From Paracoccus methylovorus (lineage in GTDB: Bacteria; Pseudomonadota; Alphaproteobacteria; Rhodobacterales; Rhodobacteraceae): a stretch of DNA of 64,000 bases. This document shows, piece by piece, positions 32,835 through 41,562 of this stretch. Position numbers and translations under genes: made by a program. Positions within the stretch are counted from its first letter, which is position 1, and the number at the start of each line of letters is the position of its first letter. The notes under the pieces are model-generated. The model was not told the origin of the DNA. It was given only the letters and a program-made list of their open reading frames with translations, and made no database searches. The DNA is taken from the NCBI RefSeq assembly GCF_016919705.1, contig NZ_CP070371.1, positions 1,083,501-1,147,500 of the forward strand, written 5' to 3'.

Positions 32835-33599
32835 ATGCAAGAGTTTCAAGACAGCCCTCAAGCGCCTCCCAGTCTGCGAAACCTCCAGATACTGGAGGTG
32901 CTGGCGCGCGAGGCACGTCCCATGACCGCGACCGAGATCAACGCCGCCCTCGGCCTGCCCAAGCCCACCATCCACCGCCTCGTCACCAATCTGGAGCAAG
33001 AAGGCTATCTCTCGCGCCAATTGGATGGGCGCAGCTATCTTCCGGGTTACAAGCTGCGGCAAATGATGCTGGGCGTCATGCATTCCTGCCAATACGACCT
33101 GCCGCGTCATGACGTGCTGATCCGGCTGTATGCCGCCGTGGGGGAAACCTGTTCGATTCTGATCCCCGAAGGCAACACGCTGGTTTATGTGGATCGTATC
33201 GAGACGACCTGGCCGCTGCGTCTGGTGATCCAGCTTGGCACCCGCGTCCCGCTGCACGCCACGGCGGGCGGCAAAGTCTGCCTGGCGTACATGCATCCAA
33301 GCAGTCTGGAGCACTTCCTCAACCATACCAAGCTGGATCAGCATACCCCGAACACCCTGATTCGGGCCGAATCCCTGCGCGAAGAGCTGGTTCGCATCCG
33401 CAAACAGGGCTTTGCCATCGACCGCGAGGAATACATCCCGGGCATCGTCGGCATCGCAGTTCCGGCTTTGAATGCGCAAGGCAGGGTGTTGGGAGCCGTC
33501 AACTGTCACGCGCCCATCCAACGCATGTCGCCAGATGCCGCATGCACGCATTTGCCGGCGCTGCAGCAGGCGGCCCAGGAACTGGCGGCGCTTGCCTGA
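32835..33599 (+). CDS. IclR family transcriptional regulator
   Basis: A 254-residue regulator with an N-terminal winged helix (LEVLAREARPMTATEIN, then LGLPKPTIHRLVTNL) and an IclR effector domain (RVPLHATAGGKVCLAYM, and RVLGAVNCHAP near the end). It is divergent from nadABC across 266 bases, which would suit control of NAD synthesis, but IclR proteins mostly control aromatic or organic-acid catabolism, so its target is uncertain. ATG 32835 starts the recognisable protein; the frame extends 165 bases upstream. Confidence 0.88.
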   Translation: MQEFQDSPQAPPSLRNLQILEVLAREARPMTATEINAALGLPKPTIHRLVTNLEQEGYLSRQLDGRSYLPGYKLRQMMLGVMHSCQYDLPRHDVLIRLYAAVGETCSILIPEGNTLVYVDRIETTWPLRLVIQLGTRVPLHATAGGKVCLAYMHPSSLEHFLNHTKLDQHTPNTLIRAESLREELVRIRKQGFAIDREEYIPGIVGIAVPALNAQGRVLGAVNCHAPIQRMSPDAACTHLPALQQAAQELAALA

Positions 33600-33602
33600 T
33601 TC

Positions 33603-34241
33603 CTATCGACCCGCCCAATTGCCGGGGATCAGCCCGCGCAGGGCATTGCCGACCCACAGCCGGACGTTGGGCAGGTCCTCGGCCAGCAGCAGTTCTTCGC
33701 GGCACAGCCCCTCGGCCAGCATCCCGGCCCGCAGGACGCCCGGCAAAAGCCCGGATGCCAGCGGCGGCGTGCGCATGCCGTGGCCACGGTCGAAAAAGAC
33801 CGTGGTGATGGTGCCATCGCACACCTCCCCGCGCTCGTTCAGAAAGATCAACTCCTCGATTCCCTCGGGCAGGGCGGCGCGGGCGGCGTCGTAATCCGCC
33901 CGCCGGGTGGTTTTAAGCCGAAGCCATGGGTCGCCCGAAAAAAGCCGTCCTTCGGCCAGCGCCAGCCGCCATTGCGGGCGCGACCCCGGCAAGGCGGCGC
34001 GCGTCACCTCGATCCGGCCGACGCGGTCCAACGTCAGCCGCAGCCGGGCGGGCAGACCCGTCCGAGCCACCAGCGCCGCGCGGGCAGCCGCCACGTCGCA
34101 GGGCCAGCCAAGCGCCTGAGCGCCCGCCGTCAACCGCGCCAGATGTCCCGCGATCCGCGGGCAGCCGGCACCGTCCCAAAGCACGGTCTCGATCAGCCTC
34201 AGGTCGGGATCGTCAGATCCTGCGCATAACGGGCTTTCCAC
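33603..34241 (-). CDS. pabC: aminotransferase class IV, probable 4-amino-4-deoxychorismate lyase
   Basis: A 212-residue PLP fold-type IV protein. The candidate PLP lysine is in RLKTTRRADYD, with ELIFLNERGEVCDGTITTVFF and GLLPGVLR following, the class IV signature. Coupled to pabB, it most probably cleaves aminodeoxychorismate to p-aminobenzoate and pyruvate. The start is inferred as GTG 34241 (ESPLCAG-DPDLRLIETVLWDG), which has GGAGGAA upstream and overlaps pabB by 43 bases; an ATG 15 bases upstream is the alternative. It converges tightly (3 bases) on the IclR gene. Confidence 0.85.
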   Translation of the reverse strand: MESPLCAGSDDPDLRLIETVLWDGAGCPRIAGHLARLTAGAQALGWPCDVAAARAALVARTGLPARLRLTLDRVGRIEVTRAALPGSRPQWRLALAEGRLFSGDPWLRLKTTRRADYDAARAALPEGIEELIFLNERGEVCDGTITTVFFDRGHGMRTPPLASGLLPGVLRAGMLAEGLCREELLLAEDLPNVRLWVGNALRGLIPGNWAGR

Positions 34242-35338
34242 AGCGCTTCCTCCCATTCGCCCTCGGCGGTTGAATCCTGTACCACGCCACCGCCGACATT
34301 CAGCGTCACCTCGCCATCCGGCCAGACCGACAGCGTGCGGATTGCGACCGAGAAACATGCCGCGCCATCCGGAGCCATCCAGCCGATGCTGCCGCAATAA
34401 ACGCCGCGGGCAAAGGGCTCGACCTCGCGGATGATCTGCATGGCGCGGATCTTTGGTGCGCCGGTGATCGAGCCGCAGGGAAACAGCGCCCGCATCAACA
34501 CCCCCAGTTCTGCGGGCTGCTGCAACTGGCCCACCACGCGCGAGCTCATCTGGTGGACGGTGGCAAAGCTGTCCACGGCGAACAGTTCGGGCACCCGCAC
34601 CGAACCCACGCGCGAGATGCGGGCAATGTCGTTGCGCAGCAGATCCACGATCATCAGGTTCTCGGCCCGGTTCTTTTCCGAAGCCGCCAGCCCCGCCGCC
34701 AGCGCCGCATCGCGGATCGGGTCGGGGTCGCGCGGCGCCGTGCCCTTCATCGGCCGTGCCTCGATCCGGCCTTCCGCATCAAGGCGGAAGAACAGTTCGG
34801 GTGAACGCGAGACCACGACAGGCCCCTGCCCCAGATCGGCATAGGCGCCAAAGCCGACGGGTTGGCGCGCCGCCAGCGCCGCATAAAGCTGCAAAGCCGA
34901 GCCGGAAAGCAGCCGCGAGCCCATCGGGAAAGTCAGGTTGATCTGATAGCAATCCCCCGCCGCGATATAGTCGCGGGTGCGGGCAAAGGCCGCCGCGTAA
35001 TCGCGTTGCGAGATCAGCGGCCGCAACGGGGCAAGCCGCACCCCCTTACCCGAAGGCAGCTCTGTCGCGGCTTGGGGCGCATCATAGACGCCAAAGGCCA
35101 GCAGCGGGGTACGGCGGTCATCCGGCATGTCGCGCGCCAACACCGGCTCCAGCGCATAGCCCATTTCATAGGACAGCCAGCCGGCGATCCATGCGCCCCC
35201 GCGCCGCCGCGCCTCCAGCCGCGCCAATGCAGGGGCGACGTCCTCGGGCCGCTCGACGACCAGCAGTTCTTGCGGGTTTCGAAACAGGACCGGCCCCCCA
35301 TCCGGGCCGAATTCGCAAAGGATCACGCGCGCCTCCAT
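34199..35338 (-). CDS. pabB: aminodeoxychorismate synthase component I
   Basis: A 379-residue chorismate-utilising enzyme making 4-amino-4-deoxychorismate for folate. The catalytic Lys of PabB-type enzymes is in RPMKGTAPRD (anthranilate synthases have Ala there), which argues for PabB over TrpE. Other motifs are NLMIVDLLRNDIARI and FPCGSITGAPKIRAM. There is no pabA amidotransferase in the window. Start taken at ATG 35338 (MEARVIL); ATG 35359 is possible. Folate branch, cytosolic. Confidence 0.92.
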   Translation of the reverse strand: MEARVILCEFGPDGGPVLFRNPQELLVVERPEDVAPALARLEARRRGGAWIAGWLSYEMGYALEPVLARDMPDDRRTPLLAFGVYDAPQAATELPSGKGVRLAPLRPLISQRDYAAAFARTRDYIAAGDCYQINLTFPMGSRLLSGSALQLYAALAARQPVGFGAYADLGQGPVVVSRSPELFFRLDAEGRIEARPMKGTAPRDPDPIRDAALAAGLAASEKNRAENLMIVDLLRNDIARISRVGSVRVPELFAVDSFATVHQMSSRVVGQLQQPAELGVLMRALFPCGSITGAPKIRAMQIIREVEPFARGVYCGSIGWMAPDGAACFSVAIRTLSVWPDGEVTLNVGGGVVQDSTAEGEWEEALWKARYAQDLTIPT

Positions 35339-35533
35339 TCTCGCGGCGCGAGGTAACATGGGCGGGACTGCGGGAACAATGCCCGGTCAACGGCCGGCAT
35401 GCGAATGCGATGGAATATCTTGATGCGACCTTGGTTGCCCATCGACATCATCGGAAAAAGGGCGAACGGCCCGTTGTCATCATCGCAATCCGCCGCACGC
35501 AGCGGCTTTGCGCCGCCGCACAGCGGGCAAAGT

Positions 35534-36112
35534 TCAAGCGTCCTTTGGCAGGGCCGAGCGGACCCGGGCGATGAACATGTGGAATTCCTGCATGAAGCTG
35601 CGCAGGAAGTCAGCGGTGCCTTCGTTCGTCACCTCGCCGTCATCGGTGATCAGCCCCGGCGTAAACTGGATATAGGCCTCGGGTGCATTCATCTGCGGCG
35701 AGTTGCAAAAGCTAAGCACACTGCGCAAGCTCTGCTGGGCCACGGCTGTTCCGATCGCGCCGGGCGATGTGCCGATCACCGCCGACGGCTTGCGCGTGAA
35801 AGAGTTGGTGCCATAGGGACGGCTTGCCCAGTCGATGGCGTTCTTCAATCCGCCCGGGATCGAGCGGTTGTATTCCGGCGTGACGAACAGAACCGCATCA
35901 ACCGCCGCGATGGCGTCCTTGAACGCCCTGCCGGCTGGCGGATAGTCGGCGTCATAGTCATAGCTGTAAAGCGGCAGGTCCTTGAACGAGATCTCCGACA
36001 TCTCCAGCTCTGGCGGGGCCAGCCGCACCAGCGCCATGGCAAGCTTGCGATTGATCGATTCCCTGGCAAGACTGCCGATAAGATAGCCAACCTTGTGCGT
36101 CGTCATTGTCAT
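35534..36112 (-). CDS. NADPH-dependent FMN reductase / azo-quinone reductase-like flavoprotein
   Basis: A 192-residue flavodoxin-like protein of the NADPH-dependent FMN reductase family: GSLARESINRKLA phosphate loop, FVTPEYNRSIPGGLKNAIDW, and GTSPGAIG. Such proteins perform two-electron reduction of quinones, azo compounds or chromate. It lies at the distal end of a same-strand group with LysR, glutathionyl-hydroquinone reductase and VOC genes, supporting a role in quinone detoxification. 174 bases separate it from pabB without a recognisable gene. Confidence 0.88.
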   Translation of the reverse strand: MTMTTHKVGYLIGSLARESINRKLAMALVRLAPPELEMSEISFKDLPLYSYDYDADYPPAGRAFKDAIAAVDAVLFVTPEYNRSIPGGLKNAIDWASRPYGTNSFTRKPSAVIGTSPGAIGTAVAQQSLRSVLSFCNSPQMNAPEAYIQFTPGLITDDGEVTNEGTADFLRSFMQEFHMFIARVRSALPKDA

Positions 36113-36233
36113 ATGCCCCGTCGTGAGAAATAAGTTTTCCGGCCGATTCAGGATGCGGTAAACGCGCTGTCACTGTCCACCAACCGGGGCAGAAAGTCAC
36201 GGCTTCTTTGGTAAAGAGACGGCCGCTTCGGCT

Positions 36234-37148
36234 TTACCAGCCCCGGTCCCATTCCGGCTTTCCACGAAAATTATTGGCAAGGAAATCAACCAGAACCCGC
36301 ACCTTCGAGGCCAGATGTCGCGCCGGGGGATAAAGGGCGTGGATCGTGCGCGGCGCGTCCTCCCATTCGGCCAGCACCTGCCGCACCTGACCCGCGCGGA
36401 TCGCGGGACCACCGACGAAGCTTGGCACATACGCGATGCCATGGCCGCGCACGGCTGCCGCCAGACAAGCTTCGGCGCTGGAAAAGCACAGCCGGCCGGC
36501 GACCTGCACGATCAGCGCCTCGGCCTCTGCCGGCCGGGCAAAGCGCCAGCGCGACGGGTCGGGAAAATTGCTGTCCAGGATGCAGTCATGCGTGGCCAGA
36601 TCCGCCGGGCTTGCGGGCTCGCCATGCCGGGACAGATAGTCGGGCGCCGCCACGGCCACGACCCGCGCATCGCACAGCTTGCGCGCGATCAGGCTGCTGT
36701 CTGCGGGCTTGCCGATCCGCACCGCCAGATCAAAACCCTCATCCACAAGGTTGGTGGTGCGGTCCGCAAAGCTGACATCCAACCGGATCTGAGGGAAGGC
36801 CTGCGCAAAATCCATCAGCAGCGGCACCAGAGCGATCGTGCCAAAGCTCATCGGAGCGGTGATCCTCAGCCGCCCGCTGGGCGCGCCCGACGCATTGCGC
36901 ACCGATGCGTCAAGCGCGTCGAACTCTTCGATCAGCGCCTTGACACGTTCGAAATAGGCCTGCCCAACCTCGGTCACCGACAGGGCACGGGTGGTGCGGT
37001 TGATCAGTTGGACGCCCAGTTCGGCCTCCAGCCGGGACACCAGTTTCGATGCCTGACCGCTGCTGGTGCCAAGGCGACGCGCGGCTGCCGCAAAGCTGCC
37101 CTCGTCCAACACGGCGACAAACATCCGGTCGCAATCAAGACGGTCCAT
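36234..37148 (-). CDS. LysR family transcriptional regulator
   Basis: A 304-residue LTTR. The winged helix at residues 1-60 reads MDRLDCDRMFVAVLDEGSF, then ARRLGTSSGQASKLVSRLE, the QasK variant typical of the CrgA/AphB-like subgroup linked with quinone and electrophile responses. The periplasmic-binding-protein-like effector domain follows from about residue 90. It sits between the hydroquinone reductase (108 bases upstream) and the FMN reductase (121 bases downstream), all on one strand, and is the likely local regulator. Confidence 0.9.
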   Translation of the reverse strand: MDRLDCDRMFVAVLDEGSFAAAARRLGTSSGQASKLVSRLEAELGVQLINRTTRALSVTEVGQAYFERVKALIEEFDALDASVRNASGAPSGRLRITAPMSFGTIALVPLLMDFAQAFPQIRLDVSFADRTTNLVDEGFDLAVRIGKPADSSLIARKLCDARVVAVAAPDYLSRHGEPASPADLATHDCILDSNFPDPSRWRFARPAEAEALIVQVAGRLCFSSAEACLAAAVRGHGIAYVPSFVGGPAIRAGQVRQVLAEWEDAPRTIHALYPPARHLASKVRVLVDFLANNFRGKPEWDRGW

Positions 37149-37256
37149 CCGCGCATCCCCTTCCGGTCGGTTTTCCGTGTCAGACCGATGTATAGCACAA
37201 AGCAGACCGCCGCATCGGGGATGAGCGGCTTGCATATGCCTTGTCCCGGCGGGGGT

Positions 37257-38240
37257 TCAGGCCGCACCGCCAAGCCGGACGGCGACCGGATCCAGCCCCG
37301 GCATATCCGGGCCGACCGGCACGATCCCGGTGGGGTTGAGCGCCAGAATCGAGTAATAGCCGTGCTTGATATGGTTGATGCTGACCGTGTCGCGCACGCC
37401 CGAAATGGCCAGAACCCGCGCCATCCAGCCGCTGATCGCCGGATAATCCGCGATCCGGCGCAGGTTGCATTTGAACAGCCCGTGATAGGCCGCGTCAAAC
37501 CGCACGGTGGTGACGAAAAGGCGGATATCGGCCTCGGTGAACCGATCGCCCAGCAGGAAGGGGCCGCCATGGGTGAACCGTTCCTCCAACTCGTCAAGCT
37601 GGGCGAAGACCTCGGCGAAAGCCTCCTCGTAGGCCACTTGGGTCGTCGCGAACCCCGCGCGATAGACGCCGTTGTTCAGACGCGGATAGATACGGTCGTT
37701 CAGCGCATCGATTTCCCCGCGCAGATCCTGGGGATAAAGGTCCGGGCCGCTGGCAAGATCGCCGAAGCCCGAATTGAACATCCGCAGGATCTCGGCCGAT
37801 TCATTGCTCACTATGGTGCCGCGTTTTTTGTCCCACAGCACCGGCACGGTTGCGCGGCCGGAATAATGCGGGTCCGCGCGGGTATAGATCTGGTGCATGA
37901 AGCTGGCGCCATTGACCGGATCGGGATCGGACCCCGAAAAGCCGCCAAACCGCCAACCCTGTTCGGACAATACCGGATTGACCACCGTGACCGATACCAC
38001 ATCCTCAAGCCCCTTGAGCTTGCGTCCGATCAGCGTGCGCGAGGCCCAAGGACAGATCAGCGCGACATAAAGGTGATAGCGCCCTGTCTCGGCCGCAAAT
38101 CCCCCTTTGCCGCTGGGGCCGGCACTGCCGTCCGGCGTCACCCAGTTGCGAAAGCCCGAGATCTGACGGACGAAACCGCCCTTGTCATCCTTGGCCTGAA
38201 CCGGCTGCCAATTCTCGACCCATTTACCATCGACAAGCAT
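37257..38240 (-). CDS. glutathionyl-hydroquinone reductase (Xi-class GST)
   Basis: A 327-residue protein with the Xi-class glutathione transferase signature CPWASRT near residue 63, the Cys-Pro-Trp motif that reduces glutathionyl-hydroquinones to free hydroquinones. The GST C-terminal helical domain follows, with DRFTEADIRLFVTTVRFD. E. coli YqjG and Sphingobium PcpF are the characterised relatives. It begins 17 bases after the VOC gene and is co-transcribed with it. This pairing, together with the flavin reductase, points to handling of quinones or catechol-derived electrophiles. Confidence 0.92.
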   Translation of the reverse strand: MLVDGKWVENWQPVQAKDDKGGFVRQISGFRNWVTPDGSAGPSGKGGFAAETGRYHLYVALICPWASRTLIGRKLKGLEDVVSVTVVNPVLSEQGWRFGGFSGSDPDPVNGASFMHQIYTRADPHYSGRATVPVLWDKKRGTIVSNESAEILRMFNSGFGDLASGPDLYPQDLRGEIDALNDRIYPRLNNGVYRAGFATTQVAYEEAFAEVFAQLDELEERFTHGGPFLLGDRFTEADIRLFVTTVRFDAAYHGLFKCNLRRIADYPAISGWMARVLAISGVRDTVSINHIKHGYYSILALNPTGIVPVGPDMPGLDPVAVRLGGAA

Positions 38241-38257
38241 CTTCGCATCTTTCCGTC

Positions 38258-39094
38258 TTATACAATGTGCAGGGCGATGGGTGTGCCCCAAGGGTCGTAC
38301 AGCGTGGACTGCGCGGCCATGTCGGTGCGGTCGCGGATCGCCTTGGCGCGACCGGCATCCAGCCGGATCTGCACCTCGGCCAGCCCGGTCGAGGGGAAGC
38401 TGCGCTCACCCGCACCACGGCTGTTCCAGATATTCGTAGCGATATGATGGTGATAACCATTCGCAGCATAGAACAACGCGCCGGGATAGCGGTTGGTGAC
38501 AACAAGGCCCAGCACACCGGCATAGAAGCTTTCCGCAGGGGCAAGCGCACCGACCTGAAGGTGGACGTGGCCGATCACCGAGCCCTGCGGAACGCCCTGC
38601 CATTGCCGGCCCTCGGTCGTGGCAAGCAGGTCGTCAAGGTCCAGTTGCTCGGTCACCATATGGACTTCGCCGTCTTTCCATGTCCAGGACGAGGCCGGGC
38701 GGTCGGCATAGATCTCGACCCCGTTGCCTTCCTGGTCCGACAGGTAAAGCGCCTCGCTGACGTCATGGTCGGAAGCGCCGACCACCGCCGCCCGCGTGTC
38801 GATGGCGTGCCGAGTCCAGCGGGCCAGATCGCCGCGCTCGGGCAGCAGAAAGGCGGTGTGAAACAAGCCGGCTTCACGAGCAGAGCGGCGACGGGCAGCG
38901 GTATCGCGGCGCAGTTCCAGCAGCACCTCTGACTCGGTGCCAAGTTCAGCGGTCTCGCCGTCCGAGCGCAGCAGGTGCAGACCCACCGCCTGCTCATAAA
39001 AGCTGCGGACGCGGTCCAGATCGTTCACGGTCAGCGCCACACGCCCCATGGACAGAGGGGCAGTAATGCGGTCGGCAAGTTTTTCTTCGGTCAT
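38258..39094 (-). CDS. VOC superfamily protein (catechol-2,3-dioxygenase-like, two domains)
   Basis: A 278-residue protein with two vicinal-oxygen-chelate modules. The first spans about residues 15-135 (VALTVNDLDRVRSFYEQAVGL) and the second about 165-278 (IGHVHLQVGALAPAESFYAGVLGL, YHHHIATNIWNSRG). The arrangement resembles CatE/YfiE-type dioxygenases of Firmicutes mhq operons, which respond to quinones. GGGGAG precedes ATG 39094. First gene of the quinone-stress group. Whether it is an iron dioxygenase or a glyoxalase-type enzyme is not determinable here. Confidence 0.85.
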   Translation of the reverse strand: MTEEKLADRITAPLSMGRVALTVNDLDRVRSFYEQAVGLHLLRSDGETAELGTESEVLLELRRDTAARRRSAREAGLFHTAFLLPERGDLARWTRHAIDTRAAVVGASDHDVSEALYLSDQEGNGVEIYADRPASSWTWKDGEVHMVTEQLDLDDLLATTEGRQWQGVPQGSVIGHVHLQVGALAPAESFYAGVLGLVVTNRYPGALFYAANGYHHHIATNIWNSRGAGERSFPSTGLAEVQIRLDAGRAKAIRDRTDMAAQSTLYDPWGTPIALHIV

Positions 39095-39263
39095 ATCGAT
39101 CTCCCCGGGCGGATCGCCGGGACGGCTGTTTCCAGCGACATCCGGGTATCCGCTTGATCCAATTTCTGAAACCAATATGCCCAATGGCGATCTGGAAGAT
39201 TAGCCGTGCAGATCGGGGTAAACCCCTTCCAATATGGAATGAATTGCCCCTGGGTGCTGGCTG

Positions 39264-39395
39264 TCAGGCGGCGGCTGAAAACTGCCGGATGATGACACGT
39301 GCCAGCGTATCCAGACCATAACCGATGACACCGATCACCAGCACCACCGCCATCAGCTCGTCATAGGCCAGCCGGTCGCGGGTATCGGCAGATCG
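39264..39395 (-). pseudogene. C-terminal remnant of an ABC permease
   Basis: The minus strand encodes DRLAYDELMAVVLVIGVIG followed by YGLDTLARVIIRQ and a stop, which resembles the last membrane span and tail of NitT/TauT (SsuC-type) permeases. No other part of the permease, and no ATPase or binding protein, is nearby. It is therefore read as the scar of a deleted importer gene. The upstream limit of the remnant is uncertain. Confidence 0.45.
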
Positions 39396-39750
39396 ATCTG
39401 CCATTCGCCGATGATGCCTGCTGGCGCTCCGCCCAGCAGAAGAACCCGGTCCAAAGGGGATCGCGAGACTTGTTTCCATAGATTATTTTGCAAAAACATG
39501 CAATTAGACTTGCTTTCCAATTTATCTGACGCGTTTGGAAGGACGTTCCCTAAACCGGAGGATGCTTGGGATATTTTGCCCCGTGGCCAAATCACCCGAA
39601 GGCTGTTCCACCATACCACATCACCGATATCGACGGCCGATAACAAACGATGCGTCGATGACCGGAAACGGCAACAAGCCGATGCAAATGGATTTCCCGA
39701 TCTGCCCACCGTGGGCGATCTCTCGCACTGCAATCAGAACCTGCGAAAAC
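39396..39750. other. gene-poor junction with a locally AT-rich stretch
   Basis: About 355 bases without a convincing gene. The part near 39475-39540 is AT-rich relative to its surroundings. A plus-strand frame from ATG 39498 (about 90 codons, MQLDLLSNLSDAFG) runs to 39770 but overlaps the end of the GMC gene and has no recognisable domain or ribosome-binding site. Together with the permease scar beside it, the stretch looks like a recombination junction between two chromosomal segments. Confidence 0.4.
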
Positions 39751-41475
39751 TCATCGGCCGGCGCGGATGAAACTCGCGATCCGCTCGGCCATCATGATCG
39801 TCGGGATATTGGTATTCGCGCAGGGGATGGAGGGCATCAGCGAAGCGTCACAGACCCGCAGCCCGTCGACACCGCGGACCTTACCTGTCGGGGTGGTGAC
39901 CGCCTGCGGATCGTCAGCGGCACCCATGCGGCAGGTGCCCGATGCATGCCAGGTGCCGCCGACATGGCGGCGCACGAATTCCGTCAGGGCAGCGTCATCG
40001 CGCAACAACCCCTCCATCGTGGTGCCAAGCGTAATCACCGAATGAACCAGCGCCGCACGCAAGGGACCGGCCAGGTCGATCATACCGGACAAAAGCCCGC
40101 GTTGCGCCGCATTCCATGCGCCCGGCACCGCCACTTTCGCCACTCGCGGCGAATAGCTTGACGGAAAGATCGTGCCGCGACGACCTGCCATATGCGGGTC
40201 GGCCAATAACTCGGCCCCCATGCGCAAGGCCTGTTTCAGCCGCTCAAGATCGCGCTCGTCCGAGAGCATACGGAAATCGACCTCGGGTTCCATGGCCAGA
40301 TCGGCCGAGCGCAGCCGCAGGAGGCCGCGCGAATAGGATTTGTTTACCCAAAAGAGCAAACTTCCCATCCGATGGCCCACCGAATGCCAGCCGGCGCGTG
40401 ACAGGATCGCGGCATGCATATCGCCTTGCGGCACGCCGGCCAGACCAGAGGAATAGCGCCAGATCGCCTGCTCATGATGTTCAGCCAGATTTTTTTCACG
40501 CATCGCGGGCGGCAACCATGTCGCGACGGCAATCGACGGGTGCTCCATCAGATTGCGTCCTACGCCCGGCAGTTCGTGGACGACACCGATACCATGGCCG
40601 GCAAGTTCTTCGCCGCGCCCGATACCCGAGCGCAAAAGCAGAGCCGCGCTGTGGATCGCACCCGATGACACGATCACCTCGCGCGCGGACAGGGTCCGGC
40701 GCAGACCGGAAGTATCGACGATCACCGCGCCGGTCGCACAGCGCCCGTTGAACACAAGCCGTTCTGCCCGCGCCGCGGTGATGATTGTCAGGTTCGGGCG
40801 GCGGCGAACCTCGGGCGTCAGCCATGCCAGAGAGGTCGGCATGCGGCGCCCGGTATCGCTGATCGCCGCCGCGCCGCGATAGGCGCCGTCCAGCCATTCG
40901 CCGTTCTGGTCCGGCCGGATGGGCCAACCGCGTTTCTCAAGCGTCTGCATGACCCGCAGCACGAAGGGCGAGATCCGTTCGTCGTCGATCCGCCGGATTG
41001 TCAGCGGCCCGCTGTCGCCATGAAGCGGTCCTTCAAAATCCCGGTCGCTTTCGATCTTCACGAACCACGGCAGGCAATCCTGCCAGGACCAGCCCGCCGC
41101 CCCCAAATCCTGCCATTCGTCGTAATCGGCAGGCGCACCGCGATTGGCCATCAGCGCATTGATCGCCGAACCACCGCCAAGGATTTTTGCCTGCTCATAG
41201 CGCCGCGAAGATCGCGGCGCGCTGTTCGACCGCGCATAACCCATCAGGGCCGTCAGTTCGTCCCAGATATTGCGCGTATCAAGATAGGCGCGACCGGGAT
41301 ATCGGCTGATGACATCGGGCGGGACATCGCTTTCGTTTATATCGCGCCCGGCCTCGACCAGAACCACCCGGCGCGCCGGGTCTTCGGACAGCCGCGCAGC
41401 CAGAACGCAGCCCGCCGAGCCTCCGCCAAGGATCAGGTGATCCGCAACCGCACCTGTGTTCATCGCAACGGTCAT
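39751..41475 (-). CDS. GMC family FAD-dependent oxidoreductase (choline dehydrogenase-like)
   Basis: A 574-residue glucose-methanol-choline oxidoreductase. The FAD motif LILGGGSAGCVLAARLSED is at the N-terminus. GMC signatures are GGGSAINALMANRG and SSGAIHSAALLLRSGIG, and the catalytic His region is HASGTCRMG with a second conserved site in PCANTNIPTIMMAE. ATG 41475 follows AGAGG; GTG 41481 is less likely. These enzymes oxidise primary alcohols such as choline or aliphatic and aromatic alcohols. It is the distal gene of a four-gene catabolic operon of unknown substrate. Confidence 0.9.
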   Translation of the reverse strand: MTVAMNTGAVADHLILGGGSAGCVLAARLSEDPARRVVLVEAGRDINESDVPPDVISRYPGRAYLDTRNIWDELTALMGYARSNSAPRSSRRYEQAKILGGGSAINALMANRGAPADYDEWQDLGAAGWSWQDCLPWFVKIESDRDFEGPLHGDSGPLTIRRIDDERISPFVLRVMQTLEKRGWPIRPDQNGEWLDGAYRGAAAISDTGRRMPTSLAWLTPEVRRRPNLTIITAARAERLVFNGRCATGAVIVDTSGLRRTLSAREVIVSSGAIHSAALLLRSGIGRGEELAGHGIGVVHELPGVGRNLMEHPSIAVATWLPPAMREKNLAEHHEQAIWRYSSGLAGVPQGDMHAAILSRAGWHSVGHRMGSLLFWVNKSYSRGLLRLRSADLAMEPEVDFRMLSDERDLERLKQALRMGAELLADPHMAGRRGTIFPSSYSPRVAKVAVPGAWNAAQRGLLSGMIDLAGPLRAALVHSVITLGTTMEGLLRDDAALTEFVRRHVGGTWHASGTCRMGAADDPQAVTTPTGKVRGVDGLRVCDASLMPSIPCANTNIPTIMMAERIASFIRAGR

Positions 41476-41562
41476 GCCCACAACCTCTTAGACGGATGTT
41501 CGGGGAACGCAGTACTCATGATAGCAATCCCTGTTGACGTGTTCTGACGAAGCCCAGGCCAT

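Noticed and set aside
35360..35533. Minus-strand peptide with a zinc-ribbon-like CPLCGG motif in the gap between the FMN reductase and pabB
   Set aside because: No start codon with a ribosome-binding site opens this frame after the preceding stop, and the rest of the translation has no recognisable domain; treated as chance.
39498..39770. Possible 90-codon plus-strand gene starting MQLDLLSNLSDAFG
   Set aside because: No ribosome-binding site, no recognisable domain, and its end overlaps the well-supported GMC gene on the other strand.
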